Counted from the stretch's first letter, positions 8,630 to 18,398 are shown. The stretch is DNA of 64,000 nt from Loktanella salsilacus (GCF_900114485.1 NZ_FOTF01000004.1:124001-188000), one strand, 5' to 3'. The notes: generated from the sequence alone by a model not told the origin. Numbers and translations: made by a program.

Positions 8630-11398
8630 TCATTGTCCCAACCTTTCCAGCAGGTTCGGCACATGGACCTGATCCGATTTATAATTGCCCGTCAGCACGT
8701 GCATGATCAGGTTCACGCCAAAGCGATATGCATATTCCCGCTGGATCTCTCCAGCCTGTCCGCGCCCCACGGGAAACATCTTGCTGCCCCGCGCGTCGAT
8801 CGCCCAAGCGCGCGCCCAGTCATTGCCGCCGATCACCACCGGCGTGACGCCGTCATTCAGATTGCGGAACGGCATGCCGTCCGCCAGCTCTGCGTCTGGG
8901 GGGGATGCTTCGACCCAGACGTCACGGCTGTCCGTGCGGCCGGGGAAGTCCTGCAACAAGTAGAATGTCCGCGTCAGCACGTGGTCTTCGGGGATCGGCT
9001 CTAGCGGGGGAATGTCCAGCGACCGGGCGATGACCTGCAACTGCCGCCCTTCGGGGCTTGAAGACCCGAACCGCGCGGTATCGGCATCACGGGTGTCGAA
9101 CAGAATCATGCCGCCGGACCGCAGGTAGCGGTTCAACTTGGCATAGGCGTCGCGACTGGGCAGGGGGGCGCTGGGCACGACGGGCCAGTACAAGAAGGGA
9201 AAGAACGCCAGCTCATCGCGTTCCAGATTAACGGCCATCGGGGCGGCAGGCTCGATCGATGTGCGCCGGAATAGCGTGTCCGACAAACCGCGCAGGCCTG
9301 CCTGCGAAATCTCGTCCGTCTGTGCGTCGCCAGTCGTCACATAGCCCAAAACAACGCTGCTGGTGGCCTGAATAGCAAAGTCATCGGCATCCTGCGCCGC
9401 GGCCGTACGCGGCGTAAATCCGACCAGCAGCGCCAGCAGCGCCATCGCTGCAACATCTGCACGCGGCCCGCGCAGGCGGCCACCAACGGCGAGAGAGGCA
9501 ATCACATCCAGCATCAACATCAGCAGCGCAGCGGCCAGCAGCCAGCCTTGCAGCGGCGTTTCCGCCCGAACTTCCAGTCCTTCTACGGTAATCCGAGCAG
9601 GCCATTGGGCGGTCGACAGTGTGGTCTCTGGCCCGGCAATATTCACGGCAATACGGGCGTCGTCATTGGCATAAAGGCCCGGCGGCAGGTCTGGCCCGGC
9701 AGTGCCGTCTGCAATCAACTCGCCGGCAACGCCCGCCTGCGCACGCGCGTCGTCCAGCCGCCCAAACGCGTCCAATTGGGCCTGCGGGAGCCAGATGGTG
9801 CCTTCCAAATCGCCCGGCTCTGGCGTGGCGGCGCGGGTCGAAATGGCGAGCCGTTCCAGCATCTGCACGAACAGACCGGACAGCGGCAAGGTGGACCATT
9901 CGGCGTTTGCAGTCACATGCATCAATACGATTTGACCTTCGCCGACTGTTTTGCGCGTCACCAGCGGCGTGCCATCGGCCAGTTGCGCAATAGACCGATC
10001 CGCGAGGGACGGATCGGGCTGGGCCACGACCTGAGAGGTGACGGTGACGTCATCTGGAATTTGCAGACCGAAGAAAGGAGAGCTTTCGGGAAAGGGGGCC
10101 AGCGATTTCGGCTCTCCCCAGCTGAGCGCGCCGCCGACGCTGCGTCCGCCAGCACGCAGGCGCACGGGCAGCAGGGGGTCTTCGCTGGTGCGGCCAACGT
10201 CGGATGCCGCAAGGCGCGGGCCCGCGAAGCGCAGCAAAAGTCCGCCATCTTCGACCCATTGCAGTAGGGAGTCTTCCTCTGTCCCAGCCAGATTGGCGAC
10301 ATCGGCTAGGACAACGACATCTGGGTTGGCCTGCAGCACATCGGCCAGTGTTCCGTCGATCAGATCGGCGGTCGGGGACAAGGCTTCGCGCAGGTAATAT
10401 AGCGGCGACAGCAGATCGAGGCCTTCTGCCTCTCCGCCGCCTGCGATCAGCGCGACTTCGCGTCGGCGCAAAGCATCGTCGGTCAGGGTCACGGCCCCGG
10501 CAGACCGAGCCGCGGCGACGGCAAAGCGGCTGACGCGGTTGCGCAATTCTGGCGGCAGGGACAGGGTGACCTCTGCTGCGCTATTGCCTGCGTCAAATGT
10601 CATGTCGACGGCGGCAAGCACGCGTTCAGTGCCTGCCGGATCAAGGCCGATCGCTTGCACGGGCACGGTCAGTTCTGGTCCGCTGGGGGTGCGCACGGCG
10701 GATAGGGCAATCGCGCCGTCTTCGAACCGGGCGGGGCGCAGGGCTACAGTGCTGCGCGGGGTTTGGAATACGGTCACAGTGCCACGCGCCTCTAGCGCGG
10801 CCAGCAAAGGCGCGCGGCTGTCGCGGGCAAGGCCGTCCGACAGCCAGAAGGTTTCGAAATTGCCGGTCAGGGTATCGGCAAAGTCTGCGACGGCGGCGGT
10901 GTCAGGTTCCCACGCGGCGGGGGTGATGTTCGGCAGTTGCTGCGACACGGCAGCGGCGGGCTGAAAGTTCGGACCATCCACGGGCGGGGCGGTCAGCGTG
11001 ACGATCGCAGCGGTACGCCCTGCCCGTGCTGCTTCGTCCAGCAGTCCGGACATTCGGTCGGTCCGCGCATCCCAATCGCGGGCGTCGGCCCATGTGCCAT
11101 CGGCGATGATCAGCAGCGGTCCGGTGCCGGGGCGGGCAGCTTGCGGGTTCAGGATCGGCCCGGCAAAGCCGACAATCACGGCGGCGACGGCCGCAAGGCG
11201 AAGCAGCAACAGCCACCAAGGCGTGCGGTCAGACTGGCTTTCGGCGTCGGCAAGGCCAAGCAGCAGCGCCACACCGGGAAAGCGGCGGCGGATCGGTGCG
11301 GGCGGTACAGCGCGTAGCAGGATCCACAAAACCGGCAGCGCGATCAGGCCGAGCAAAAGCCAGCCAGACGTGAATGCGAGGGGGCCGAGGGTGAACAT
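8630..11398 (-). CDS. DUF4159 domain protein with BatA-like N-terminus
   Basis: The 922-residue protein opens with two hydrophobic segments (about residues 10-30 and 58-85), as in the BatA/aerotolerance N-terminal family (FTSGWLLLGLIALPVLWILL). A long periplasmic-type region follows, then two more membrane segments around residues 625-645 and 655-675. A C-terminal DUF4159 domain (about residues 690-915, with FFPFLYWPV and SGGMILFDTRD) ends the protein. It is transcribed with the upstream MoxR and DUF58 genes; that gene set is the usual setting of Bat-type proteins. No catalytic residues can be named. The domain assignment is good, the cellular role unknown. Confidence 0.85.
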   Translation of the reverse strand: MFTLGPLAFTSGWLLLGLIALPVLWILLRAVPPAPIRRRFPGVALLLGLADAESQSDRTPWWLLLLRLAAVAAVIVGFAGPILNPQAARPGTGPLLIIADGTWADARDWDARTDRMSGLLDEAARAGRTAAIVTLTAPPVDGPNFQPAAAVSQQLPNITPAAWEPDTAAVADFADTLTGNFETFWLSDGLARDSRAPLLAALEARGTVTVFQTPRSTVALRPARFEDGAIALSAVRTPSGPELTVPVQAIGLDPAGTERVLAAVDMTFDAGNSAAEVTLSLPPELRNRVSRFAVAAARSAGAVTLTDDALRRREVALIAGGGEAEGLDLLSPLYYLREALSPTADLIDGTLADVLQANPDVVVLADVANLAGTEEDSLLQWVEDGGLLLRFAGPRLAASDVGRTSEDPLLPVRLRAGGRSVGGALSWGEPKSLAPFPESSPFFGLQIPDDVTVTSQVVAQPDPSLADRSIAQLADGTPLVTRKTVGEGQIVLMHVTANAEWSTLPLSGLFVQMLERLAISTRAATPEPGDLEGTIWLPQAQLDAFGRLDDARAQAGVAGELIADGTAGPDLPPGLYANDDARIAVNIAGPETTLSTAQWPARITVEGLEVRAETPLQGWLLAAALLMLMLDVIASLAVGGRLRGPRADVAAMALLALLVGFTPRTAAAQDADDFAIQATSSVVLGYVTTGDAQTDEISQAGLRGLSDTLFRRTSIEPAAPMAVNLERDELAFFPFLYWPVVPSAPLPSRDAYAKLNRYLRSGGMILFDTRDADTARFGSSSPEGRQLQVIARSLDIPPLEPIPEDHVLTRTFYLLQDFPGRTDSRDVWVEASPPDAELADGMPFRNLNDGVTPVVIGGNDWARAWAIDARGSKMFPVGRGQAGEIQREYAYRFGVNLIMHVLTGNYKSDQVHVPNLLERLGQ

Positions 11399-11480
11399 CA
11401 GGCGGGCCTTTTGCTAGGTGCGACGTCTTGGGGCTCTGCCGTCGCCATTATCTCTTGGACCAATGGCGCGACAACCGCGA

Positions 11481-11508
11481 CCCCCGGGATATTTTTGACG
11501 AGAAGGAT
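11481..11508 (+). repeat. Dispersed intergenic repeat, copy 3 (short)
   Basis: The plus strand reads CCCCCGGGATATTTTTGACG followed by AGAAGGATGG, the conserved core without a long hairpin. It lies in the 130-base gap between DUF58 and the DUF4159 gene, in the opposite orientation to those genes. Confidence 0.6.
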
Positions 11509-11528
11509 GGCAGACCAATTGCAGCGTC

Positions 11529-12401
11529 TCATGCGGGCTGGGCGAGGGATTGATAAAGCCAGAGCAGCGCCTGCGTGGCGGGGGCACCGGTATGATGGGT
11601 GCTAAATTGCCAACCGGTGGTGCGGGCAAGCTGGGTCAGGTGATCTTTGCGCGCCGCTAAGCGATCCAAGTAGCGATTGCGCAAGTCGCCAGCTTTCAGG
11701 GTTTCGTGGCGCAGGGTGCCCGTCATGGATTCGAAAATGGTGCGCCCGTCGAAGGGAAACGCCTCTTCTTGGGGGTCGAGGATTTGCACGAGCGCGCCGC
11801 GCACGCCGTTGTCGGCGGCGCGCGTCAGGGCGTCTTGGACCCCGGTCATATCGCCCATGAAGTCCGAGATAAAGACCGCCCGAGAGTGCGGGGCCATGCC
11901 GCGTGCATCGGGCAAGGCGTAGTCGGCGGCGTCATCGCGCGCCAACAGGTTGGCCATCTGGGTGATCTGGGCCGTGCCGCGGCGCGCAGGTAGGTCATTG
12001 CCGGTCAACCCGACGCGTTCACCGCCCCGGATCAGCAAGATCGCGCAGGCCAGCGCCAGTGTGCGGGCGACGGTTGCCTTTTCCGGCAGCTTATCGGTCG
12101 ACGCAAAGCGCATAGAGGCACCGCGATCCACCCAGAGTGTGACGGACTGCGCGATCTGCCATTCCTTGTCCTGCACAAAGCTGACGTCCGAACGGGCCGA
12201 GCGGCGCCAGTCGATGCTACGGGCGTGGTCGGTGCTTTGCGCGGGGCGGTATTGCCAGAAGGTATCACCAGTGCCCGCCCTGCGTCGCCCGTGATCCCCA
12301 AGGATCACAGTGCTGGCCAACTGTTCTGCCGCTGCCAGCAGGGGCGGCAGCGTGCTGGCTTGCTGTTCGGCAGCGGCGCGAAGGGCGAGGGCACCTGTCA
12401 T
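11529..12401 (-). CDS. DUF58 domain protein (VWA-like, Bat operon)
   Basis: The 290-residue protein carries the DUF58 signature GTGDTFWQYRPAQSTDHARSIDWRR, given here in pieces: GTGDTFWQYRP near residue 41, then DHARSIDWRRSARSD. The rest is a von Willebrand-type fold region with VTLWVDRGASMRF near residue 86 and AVFISDFMGD near residue 174. DUF58 proteins regularly pair with MoxR ATPases and are thought to act as their adaptor or substrate-binding partner. Its ATG overlaps the MoxR stop codon (ATGA), so the two products are likely made in fixed ratio. It lacks membrane segments and should be cytoplasmic. Confidence 0.9.
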   Translation of the reverse strand: MTGALALRAAAEQQASTLPPLLAAAEQLASTVILGDHGRRRAGTGDTFWQYRPAQSTDHARSIDWRRSARSDVSFVQDKEWQIAQSVTLWVDRGASMRFASTDKLPEKATVARTLALACAILLIRGGERVGLTGNDLPARRGTAQITQMANLLARDDAADYALPDARGMAPHSRAVFISDFMGDMTGVQDALTRAADNGVRGALVQILDPQEEAFPFDGRTIFESMTGTLRHETLKAGDLRNRYLDRLAARKDHLTQLARTTGWQFSTHHTGAPATQALLWLYQSLAQPA

Positions 12402-13402
12402 GCGGCGCGGGTGGTCCGGGTGACGTCAGCGGCAATGGTGTCGATGATCGCGTCCAGATCTTCGCCTCGCGCGCGGGCGGCAAAGGACAAGGCCATGCGG
12501 TGCTTCAGCACCGGTCCCGCCATTTTGCGAACATCGTCCGCGGTGGGGGCAAGACGCCCTTCCAGCAAGGCTTGCGCACGCACGCACATCATCAGGGCTT
12601 GCGCCGCGCGCGGGCCGGGGCCCCAGCTGACGGCGCCCCGGATCGCGGCGGGGGCATCGGCATCCGGCCGGCAGGACCGCACCAGATCAAGGATCATTTC
12701 CACAATCGCATCGCCGACGGGCATCCGGCGCAGCAGGGTTTGCGCGGCCAGCAACCCATCGGCGGTGAACACAGCTGTCGCCTGCTCTTCGGTCGCGCCA
12801 GTAGTGGCGATCAGGATGTCTCGCTCTGTTGCGCGGTCGGGGTAGGGCACGTCGATCTGCACAAGGAAGCGGTCAAGCTGCGCCTCTGGCAGGGGGTAGG
12901 TGCCTTCTTGTTCCAGCGGGTTCTGCGTCGCAAGCACATGGAACGGGCGGCCAAGTGGGCGGTGCTGGCCTGCAATCGTAACTTCGCGTTCTTGCATGGC
13001 TTGTAGCAAAGCTGACTGGGTGCGCGGCGAGGCGCGGTTGATTTCATCGGCCATCAGTAGCTGGCAAAAGATCGGACCCTCGACAAAGCGGAACTGGCGG
13101 GTGCCGTCGGGCAGGCTGTCCAGCACCTCTGACCCCAGAATATCGGCGGGCATCAGGTCCGGTGTGAACTGGATGCGGTTGCCGTCCAGACCCATGACGG
13201 TGGACAGGGTATCGACCAGCCGGGTCTTGCCGAGGCCGGGCAAACCGATCAGAACGGCATGACCACCGCAGATCAACGCGGTCAGCGTCAGATCGACAAC
13301 ACGGTCCTGCCCCAGAAAGCGACTAGCAATAGAAGCGCGTGCTTGGGCCAGCTTTTGGCCCAATGTTTCGATTTGAGTGACCAGATCTTCGGTGTCGGAC
13401 AT
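12398..13402 (-). CDS. MoxR family AAA ATPase
   Basis: The 334-residue protein has Walker [10 protein letters not shown] near residue 57, Walker [10 protein letters not shown] near residue 115 and sensor 1 [10 protein letters not shown] near residue 158, followed by the C-terminal lid. Length and motifs fit the MoxR family of AAA ATPases, chaperone-like proteins that use ATP to mature or insert cofactors into other proteins. A strong AGGAGG site lies eight bases from the ATG. It is the first gene of a four-gene operon with DUF58, DUF4159 and a large membrane protein, and is divergent from the DUF1285 gene. Its client is not evident. Confidence 0.93.
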   Translation of the reverse strand: MSDTEDLVTQIETLGQKLAQARASIASRFLGQDRVVDLTLTALICGGHAVLIGLPGLGKTRLVDTLSTVMGLDGNRIQFTPDLMPADILGSEVLDSLPDGTRQFRFVEGPIFCQLLMADEINRASPRTQSALLQAMQEREVTIAGQHRPLGRPFHVLATQNPLEQEGTYPLPEAQLDRFLVQIDVPYPDRATERDILIATTGATEEQATAVFTADGLLAAQTLLRRMPVGDAIVEMILDLVRSCRPDADAPAAIRGAVSWGPGPRAAQALMMCVRAQALLEGRLAPTADDVRKMAGPVLKHRMALSFAARARGEDLDAIIDTIAADVTRTTRAA

Positions 13403-13460
13403 GACAATGCCTCCTGCAATTCTATGTCTGTCATATCAGCACTTATCCCGGTTGGCCCCA

Positions 13461-14054
13461 ATGGCAAAAGCAACAGACGCACAAAAGAACGTGACACCCA
13501 GCGCCGAAGGGCTGGCTGCCGCCGCCCGCAGCGCCCAAAGCGGCAAAGGTTTGCCGCCGGTGCACCTGTGGAACCCGCCGCATTGCGGGGATATCGACAT
13601 GCGCATCGCGCGGGATGGGACGTGGTTTTATCAGGGCACACCCATCGGGCGGCCTGCACTGGTACGTCTATTTTCCACAATTCTGCGGCGCGATGGCGAT
13701 GACTATGTTCTGGTCACGCCGGTCGAGAAGGTTGGGATCACAGTCGAAGATGCACCCTTTGTCGCGGTCGATTTCCAGCAGCGCGGCGATGACCTGATAT
13801 TTGAAACCAACGTGGGCGATACGGTCACGGCTAATGCGGATCACCCCATACGGGTTGTGCGCGATGCCGCGACCGGAGAGCCGTCGCCCTATGTCATGGT
13901 GCGCAGCAACCTAGAGGCGCTGATTGATCGCAAAAGCTTCTACCGCTTGGTGGATCTGGGGCAGACGCAGACTGTCGACGGCGCCGATTGGTTCGGCCTG
14001 CGGTCTGGCGGAGAGTTTTTCCCGATCATCCCGGCGGACGAGTTGCCCGCTTAG
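13461..14054 (+). CDS. DUF1285 domain protein
   Basis: A 197-residue soluble protein of the DUF1285 family, recognisable by [20 protein letters not shown] near the start, then [19 protein letters not shown] and a C-terminal YHLV-type region. The frame is open from 13377, but those codons overlap the divergent moxR start. The ATG at 13461 gives the expected family length, although its ribosome site is weak. The stop codon overlaps that of the convergent histidine kinase gene by two bases. The family has no proven function; structures of homologues show two small beta-barrel domains. Confidence 0.82.
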   Translation: MAKATDAQKNVTPSAEGLAAAARSAQSGKGLPPVHLWNPPHCGDIDMRIARDGTWFYQGTPIGRPALVRLFSTILRRDGDDYVLVTPVEKVGITVEDAPFVAVDFQQRGDDLIFETNVGDTVTANADHPIRVVRDAATGEPSPYVMVRSNLEALIDRKSFYRLVDLGQTQTVDGADWFGLRSGGEFFPIIPADELPA

Positions 14055-15145
14055 ACTGGCTTAAAGCTCATTTCCACGACGTAGCCGTCCGGCGTGCTGC
14101 GGCGGTCGACTGTGGCGGCGATCTGCTGGGCAGAGGCGTCCATGATCCGCAGGCCAAGCGATGTCATCGGGTCGCGGGTGGCGTTGTCTTCAACGACACC
14201 GACGCCATTGTCACGGCAAATCATCTGCACTTTGCCATCGGGCGCATAGGCGAGCGTCACGTGCACTACACCAGGCTGATCCGCGGGAAAGGCGTGTTTG
14301 ATCGCATTGGCGATACATTCGGACGCCACGACGGCCAGCGCTGTCGCCTCGGTCGAGGCAAGTTCGAACGCCGCGATATCAGAGGTGATGCACACGTTGT
14401 CAGGGCAGGTGGCGGCCAGATGGCCCAGTACGCCGTCCATAAAGGGCTTCATATTGACCTTGGCGATGCTGCTGGACTGATGCAGTTCGCGGTGCAGGGC
14501 GACGATGGCAGCGACACGCCGTTCGACGGCGGCAAAGGCGGTCAGGGCAGCGGGGTCTTGGATCTTGCTCGCGTAAAGGCGCAGCAAAGACTGGACGGTT
14601 TGCAACGAGTTCTTAACGCGGTGGTCCATCTCTCCGCGTAGGATTTCTTGGTTGCGCAGGGTGCGGCGCAGTTCCAGCTGGTTCATCACCTGTTTGGCCA
14701 AAGTCCGCAGCGTTTGGCGCTGTAAATCGGTCAGGTGGCGCGGCTTGTCATCCAGCACACACAGGGTACCAATCGCCAGCCCATTGGGCGCGCGCAGCTG
14801 AACACCAGCATAAAAGCGCATGCCTTTTTCCGTAATGATCAGCTCGTTATCGGCTGTGCGGGGGTCGTCTGTGGTGTCGTGAATTTCAAGCAGTTCGTCC
14901 TGAAGCAGCGCGTGGTCGCAGATTGCTGCGTCCCGCGGTGTGTCCAAGTCGTCGAAGCCATGCTTGGCCTTGAACCACTGGCGCGACTCGTCGACCAGCG
15001 AAACGAGCGAGACCTTGGTGTCACAAATCCGGGACGCAAGCGCGACGACGTCATCAAAGTCGGCTTCTGCCGGGGTATCGATGATATCGTAGTCAGCAAG
15101 CGTTTGCAGACGTTCAGCTTCTTGAGGGTGCGAAGGCGCGCGCAT
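14051..15145 (-). CDS. GAF-domain HWE/HisKA_2 sensor histidine kinase (orphan)
   Basis: A GAF sensor domain spans about residues 20-150 ([20 protein letters not shown], with WFKAKHGFD and [11 protein letters not shown]). A HisKA_2/HWE-type dimerisation helix follows with the phospho-acceptor His175 in [16 protein letters not shown]. Next is a HATPase domain with [11 protein letters not shown] (N box) and CRDNGVGV (G1 box). No membrane segment, so it is a cytoplasmic sensor. The ATG at 15145 gives [13 protein letters not shown], the usual opening of this family; a longer frame reaches 15244. No response regulator is adjacent, so its partner lies elsewhere. Kinases of this class often feed the alphaproteobacterial general stress response. 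Confidence 0.88.
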   Translation of the reverse strand: MRAPSHPQEAERLQTLADYDIIDTPAEADFDDVVALASRICDTKVSLVSLVDESRQWFKAKHGFDDLDTPRDAAICDHALLQDELLEIHDTTDDPRTADNELIITEKGMRFYAGVQLRAPNGLAIGTLCVLDDKPRHLTDLQRQTLRTLAKQVMNQLELRRTLRNQEILRGEMDHRVKNSLQTVQSLLRLYASKIQDPAALTAFAAVERRVAAIVALHRELHQSSSIAKVNMKPFMDGVLGHLAATCPDNVCITSDIAAFELASTEATALAVVASECIANAIKHAFPADQPGVVHVTLAYAPDGKVQMICRDNGVGVVEDNATRDPMTSLGLRIMDASAQQIAATVDRRSTPDGYVVEMSFKPV

Positions 15146-15248
15146 AATGCGGTTTTCCAGTAAGGCAACGTCATGGACGGCCGTATTTCGCCCGCCACAC
15201 AAAGTGATGCAAGACCGTAAAGCTGCTCTGCTATCGGATAACATGACA

Positions 15249-15278
15249 AGGCCGCCCGCAATGTCTTGCGGACGGCCT
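15249..15278 (-). terminator. Hairpin terminator candidate downstream of gabD
   Basis: Two 13-base arms with one mismatch (AGGCCGCCCGCAA / TTGCGGACGGCCT) and a TGTC loop. On the minus strand the hairpin is followed by TTGTCATGTT, a loose T-rich stretch. It sits between the gabD stop and the kinase gene and would end the gabD transcript. Confidence 0.6.
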
Positions 15279-15303
15279 GAAATCTTAAACGAGAGCAGTC
15301 TTA

Positions 15304-16782
15304 TCAGACACTTGTGCAGATATACTTCATCTCGAGGTAGTCGTCAGTGCCGTGGTGGCTGCCTTCGCGGCCAAGGCCGGACTGCTTGACGCCGCCAAAG
15401 GGGGCGACTTCGGTGCTGATCACACCGGTGTTCACGCCGACAATGCCGTATTCCAGCGCCTCTTGCACCTTATACACGCGGCTGATGTCCTTGGCGTAGA
15501 AGTAGGACGCCAGACCAAAGATCGTATCGTTGGCCATGGCGATCACTTCGTCTTCGTCCTCGAACATGAATAGCGGCGCGAAGGGGCCAAAGGTTTCTTC
15601 GGTCGCGACCTTCATGTCCTGCGTCGCGCCAGTCACGATGGTTGGCTGAAAGAATTGACCGCCCAGCGCGTGCTCTTCTCCGCCAGAGATCAGCTTGCCG
15701 CCTTTGGCCAGCGCGTCGGCAAGATGCTCTTTTACCTTTTCCTTGGCGGATGGTTCAATCAGCGGGCCAAGGTCTGTACCAGCGGTCAGGCCGTCGCCAA
15801 CCGTCAGCTTTTCGACGGCGATCTTCAGCTTTTGCGCGAATTCGTCATAGACGCCTTTTTGCACATAGATCCGGTTGGCGCAGACGCAGGTCTGGCCGTT
15901 GTTGCGGAACTTACAAGCAATCGCGCCTTCAACGGCGGCGTCGATATCGGCGTCGTCGAACACGATGAACGGCGCATTGCCGCCCAGCTCCATCGAACAT
16001 TTCATGACCTGATCGGCAGCCTGCTTCAGCAAGATGCGGCCAACTTCGGTGGATCCGGTAAAGGTCAGTTTGCGCACAATGGGGTTTTCGCAGAACTCTT
16101 TGCCGACTTCGGACGACGACGACGAGGTTACGACAGAAAACACACCCTTTGGCACGCCAGCCTCTTCGGCCAGTTTACCCATCGCCAGCGCAGACAGCGG
16201 CGTCAGGGACGCGGGGCGCACGATGAAACCGCAGCCGACGGCCAGCGCAGGCGCGACCTTGCGGGCGATCATGGCGTTGGGAAAGTTCCACGGCGTGATT
16301 GCGGCGGCAACGCCGATGGGCTGCTTGATGACCATGATGCGCTTGTCTGGACCGTGGCCGGGAATGGTTTCACCGTAAACCCGCTTTGCCTCTTCGCCGA
16401 ACCATTCGATGTAGCCCGCGCCATAAGCGACTTCGCCGCGGCTTTCGGTCAAAGGCTTGCCCTGTTCGGCGGTCATGATGATCGCCAAGTCTTCTTGGTG
16501 TTCCATCATCAGGTCGTACCACTTGCGCATCACGGCAGCGCGGGCCTTGCCAGTTTGCGCGGCCCAGCCTTTGCGCGCCTTATCGGCAACGGCGATGGCG
16601 GCGTTGATTTCGGCGCGGCTTAGGTCGGGCACGGTGGCAATGACATCGCCGCGGGCGGGGTTCGTGACTTCGATGGTTTTGCCGGATTTGGCATCGACCC
16701 ATTCGCCCGCCAAAAAGGCCTGCTGGCAAAGCAGGTCCGGACGCTTGAGTTGGCTGGCAAGGTCTGTCTTCTGGTCAAGCAT
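15304..16782 (-). CDS. gabD: NAD(P)-dependent succinate-semialdehyde dehydrogenase
   Basis: The 492-residue aldehyde dehydrogenase is closest in pattern to GabD. It oxidises succinate semialdehyde to succinate, linking GABA and polyamine breakdown to the TCA cycle. Visible family motifs are TPWNFPNAMI, FTGSTEVGR, catalytic Glu266 in MELGGNAP and catalytic Cys299 in NGQTCVCANR. One oddity: the usual LKPA motif that contacts the coenzyme ribose reads VRPAS, Lys replaced by Arg, as in some relatives. GGAGAG precedes the ATG. It stands alone with its own terminator and no gabT is adjacent, so the substrate assignment rests on sequence pattern only. Confidence 0.88.
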   Translation of the reverse strand: MLDQKTDLASQLKRPDLLCQQAFLAGEWVDAKSGKTIEVTNPARGDVIATVPDLSRAEINAAIAVADKARKGWAAQTGKARAAVMRKWYDLMMEHQEDLAIIMTAEQGKPLTESRGEVAYGAGYIEWFGEEAKRVYGETIPGHGPDKRIMVIKQPIGVAAAITPWNFPNAMIARKVAPALAVGCGFIVRPASLTPLSALAMGKLAEEAGVPKGVFSVVTSSSSSEVGKEFCENPIVRKLTFTGSTEVGRILLKQAADQVMKCSMELGGNAPFIVFDDADIDAAVEGAIACKFRNNGQTCVCANRIYVQKGVYDEFAQKLKIAVEKLTVGDGLTAGTDLGPLIEPSAKEKVKEHLADALAKGGKLISGGEEHALGGQFFQPTIVTGATQDMKVATEETFGPFAPLFMFEDEDEVIAMANDTIFGLASYFYAKDISRVYKVQEALEYGIVGVNTGVISTEVAPFGGVKQSGLGREGSHHGTDDYLEMKYICTSV

Positions 16783-16851
16783 GGCGCTCTCCGTAATTCA
16801 GGGTAGGGTTGTCACAGGCATATAGGCTCTGTGGGCGAAAGGGAAACGGCG

Positions 16852-17628
16852 ATGGATTTGGACGATGCTTATGCAAATGGGCCCCACATACCGGGTGGCG
16901 ACGCCTTTCCGGCGCAATGGGCGGCCAAGGCGAAGGCGTTTCGTGCTGCCGTGCCGGGCGCGTTGAACCAACCCTACGGCGCGCGTGCCAGAGAGGTGTT
17001 CGATCTGTTTGAACCTGCCGGCGATGCGCTGGGCACTGTGGTGTTCGTACATGGCGGTTACTGGCGCAGCACGGACAAGGATCTGTGGACCCATCTGGCG
17101 GCAGGCCCGCTGGCACGAGGGTGGCGGGTGGCCAGTGTGGACTATGACCTGTGCCCCGATGTGACGATCCCGCAAATCACCCGGCAGATCGCGGCGGCGA
17201 TTGGTGTCATCGCGGATCGCTGCGCGGGCCCATTGCGGCTGACGGGGCATTCGGCTGGCGGGCACCTAGTGGCGCGGATGCTGGACCCGCAGGTGGCGGG
17301 CGATTGGATGAAACGGGTGGCAGGCGTTGTCCCGATCTCTCCACTCTGTGATCTGGAACCGTTTTTGCGCACCAGTATGAACGCAGACTTTGGTCTTGAT
17401 GCGGGCACAGCGCGTGCTGAAAGCCCGATCCATCAGCCGATCCCCGATGCTGCGGTGACGGTCTGGGTCGGCGGGGCAGAGCGGCCCGCGTTTCTGGATC
17501 AGGCGCGCTGGCTGGGTCAGGCGTGGAGTTGCCCGGTGGTGATTGACGACGGACGGCACCACTTTGACATTATCGCAGGCCTAGAGGACGCGGAATCAAA
17601 GCTGACGCAGGACGTTGTCGGCGGCTAA
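16852..17628 (+). CDS. Alpha/beta hydrolase, kynurenine-formamidase-like
   Basis: A 258-residue alpha/beta hydrolase. The oxyanion-hole motif HGGYW lies near residue 65, the nucleophile elbow GHSAGGHL near residue 133 and a late His in GRHHFDII near residue 236, giving a full catalytic set. HGGYW plus GHSAGG is typical of the arylformamidase/carboxylesterase group that includes kynurenine formamidase, but no other tryptophan-pathway gene is nearby, so the substrate is open. The ATG at 16852 has AAGGGA seven bases upstream; a GTG at 16831 is also in frame. It is divergent from gabD and convergent with the next gene, only six bases away. Confidence 0.85.
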   Translation: MDLDDAYANGPHIPGGDAFPAQWAAKAKAFRAAVPGALNQPYGARAREVFDLFEPAGDALGTVVFVHGGYWRSTDKDLWTHLAAGPLARGWRVASVDYDLCPDVTIPQITRQIAAAIGVIADRCAGPLRLTGHSAGGHLVARMLDPQVAGDWMKRVAGVVPISPLCDLEPFLRTSMNADFGLDAGTARAESPIHQPIPDAAVTVWVGGAERPAFLDQARWLGQAWSCPVVIDDGRHHFDIIAGLEDAESKLTQDVVGG

Positions 17629-17634
17629 GCTGGA

Positions 17635-18105
17635 TTACACGTCGACGATGACATGCCCCAGATAGGTCAGATGCTCTGTGTCATCGACGGTATAGGGCAG
17701 GTCGTGAAAGGCGTTTTCCGTGATCATGATCAGCGTGTCGTCACCGGCAAGCCGCAGCATGATATCGTCAGCCTCGTCACTCGGCATGAATTCTAGCAAC
17801 CTGGCAAGGATGTCGCCGTGGACAACCTCGACCTCGTTTTCGTCGATAAAGGCACCATCGAGTTCCTGCGTCAGGCGGCTGGGCAAGTCGGTGCCGGGCG
17901 GCGGGGTGCAAAAGGCGTCAGCTTCGCTGCGCGATGGAAAGTTTGCGCCAAACAGATGTAATTGCAGATGCGCCTCGTCCAGATGCACGGGCGCATGCGG
18001 CTGTTCCAGCCGGGTACTTTCCGAGGGAATCAGCTTTTTAAGATCGCGCAATCCACGCCGCGCCACATAGCGCATCAAACGGTTCAGCAAGAAGTTCATG
18101 TTCAT
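17635..18105 (-). CDS. Hypothetical protein, Imm22-like pattern
   Basis: A 156-residue soluble acidic protein. After a basic N-terminal helix (RLMRYVARRGLRDLKKLI), the order HLFGANFPSRSEADAF, a conserved acidic IDENEVEV, a long middle helix region, LIMITENAF and a C-terminal LTYLGHVIV resembles the layout of Imm22 immunity proteins (beta strand, Glu/Asp-rich turn, final FLG-type strand). I see no polymorphic toxin gene near it, so an immunity role is speculative. The ribosome site is weak. It is convergent with the hydrolase gene. Real gene likely, function unproven. Confidence 0.6.
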   Translation of the reverse strand: MNMNFLLNRLMRYVARRGLRDLKKLIPSESTRLEQPHAPVHLDEAHLQLHLFGANFPSRSEADAFCTPPPGTDLPSRLTQELDGAFIDENEVEVVHGDILARLLEFMPSDEADDIMLRLAGDDTLIMITENAFHDLPYTVDDTEHLTYLGHVIVDV

Positions 18106-18398
18106 GTCAGGCGGCCTTCGTCTGGATTTCGCGCGGTGCCGGTGATCAACCCGGTGGGATCGTTACACACCCAAGTTGCGGCGGCACAAAGGTTACACCG
18201 TGTTCAAAATAGGCCCGTGGCCACTCATTTCGAGTGATATCGCGGGGATTAAAGTCGCGCCCGCTGCTGGTCGCGCCTAAACCTTTTGCGGTCAACTGGG
18301 TTTGACGGATTGAAACATAACGCGGCACGGCATTGCATTGCCATTTTACGCCAGAATGATAACTAGGATTGACATTTTTATTTGTGGTGCTGCCCCAT
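18106..18398. other. 293-base gap with an open minus-strand frame
   Basis: No clear gene. A minus-strand frame ends with a TGA at about 18146 and runs up through the gap into the antisense of the transpeptidase gene. Its last 60 residues (for example RNEWPRAYFEHGVTF) look protein-like, but there is no convincing start or ribosome site. The plus-strand part should hold the promoter of the L,D-transpeptidase gene; a TTGACA at 18370 is too close to the ATG to serve as its -35. Confidence 0.4.
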
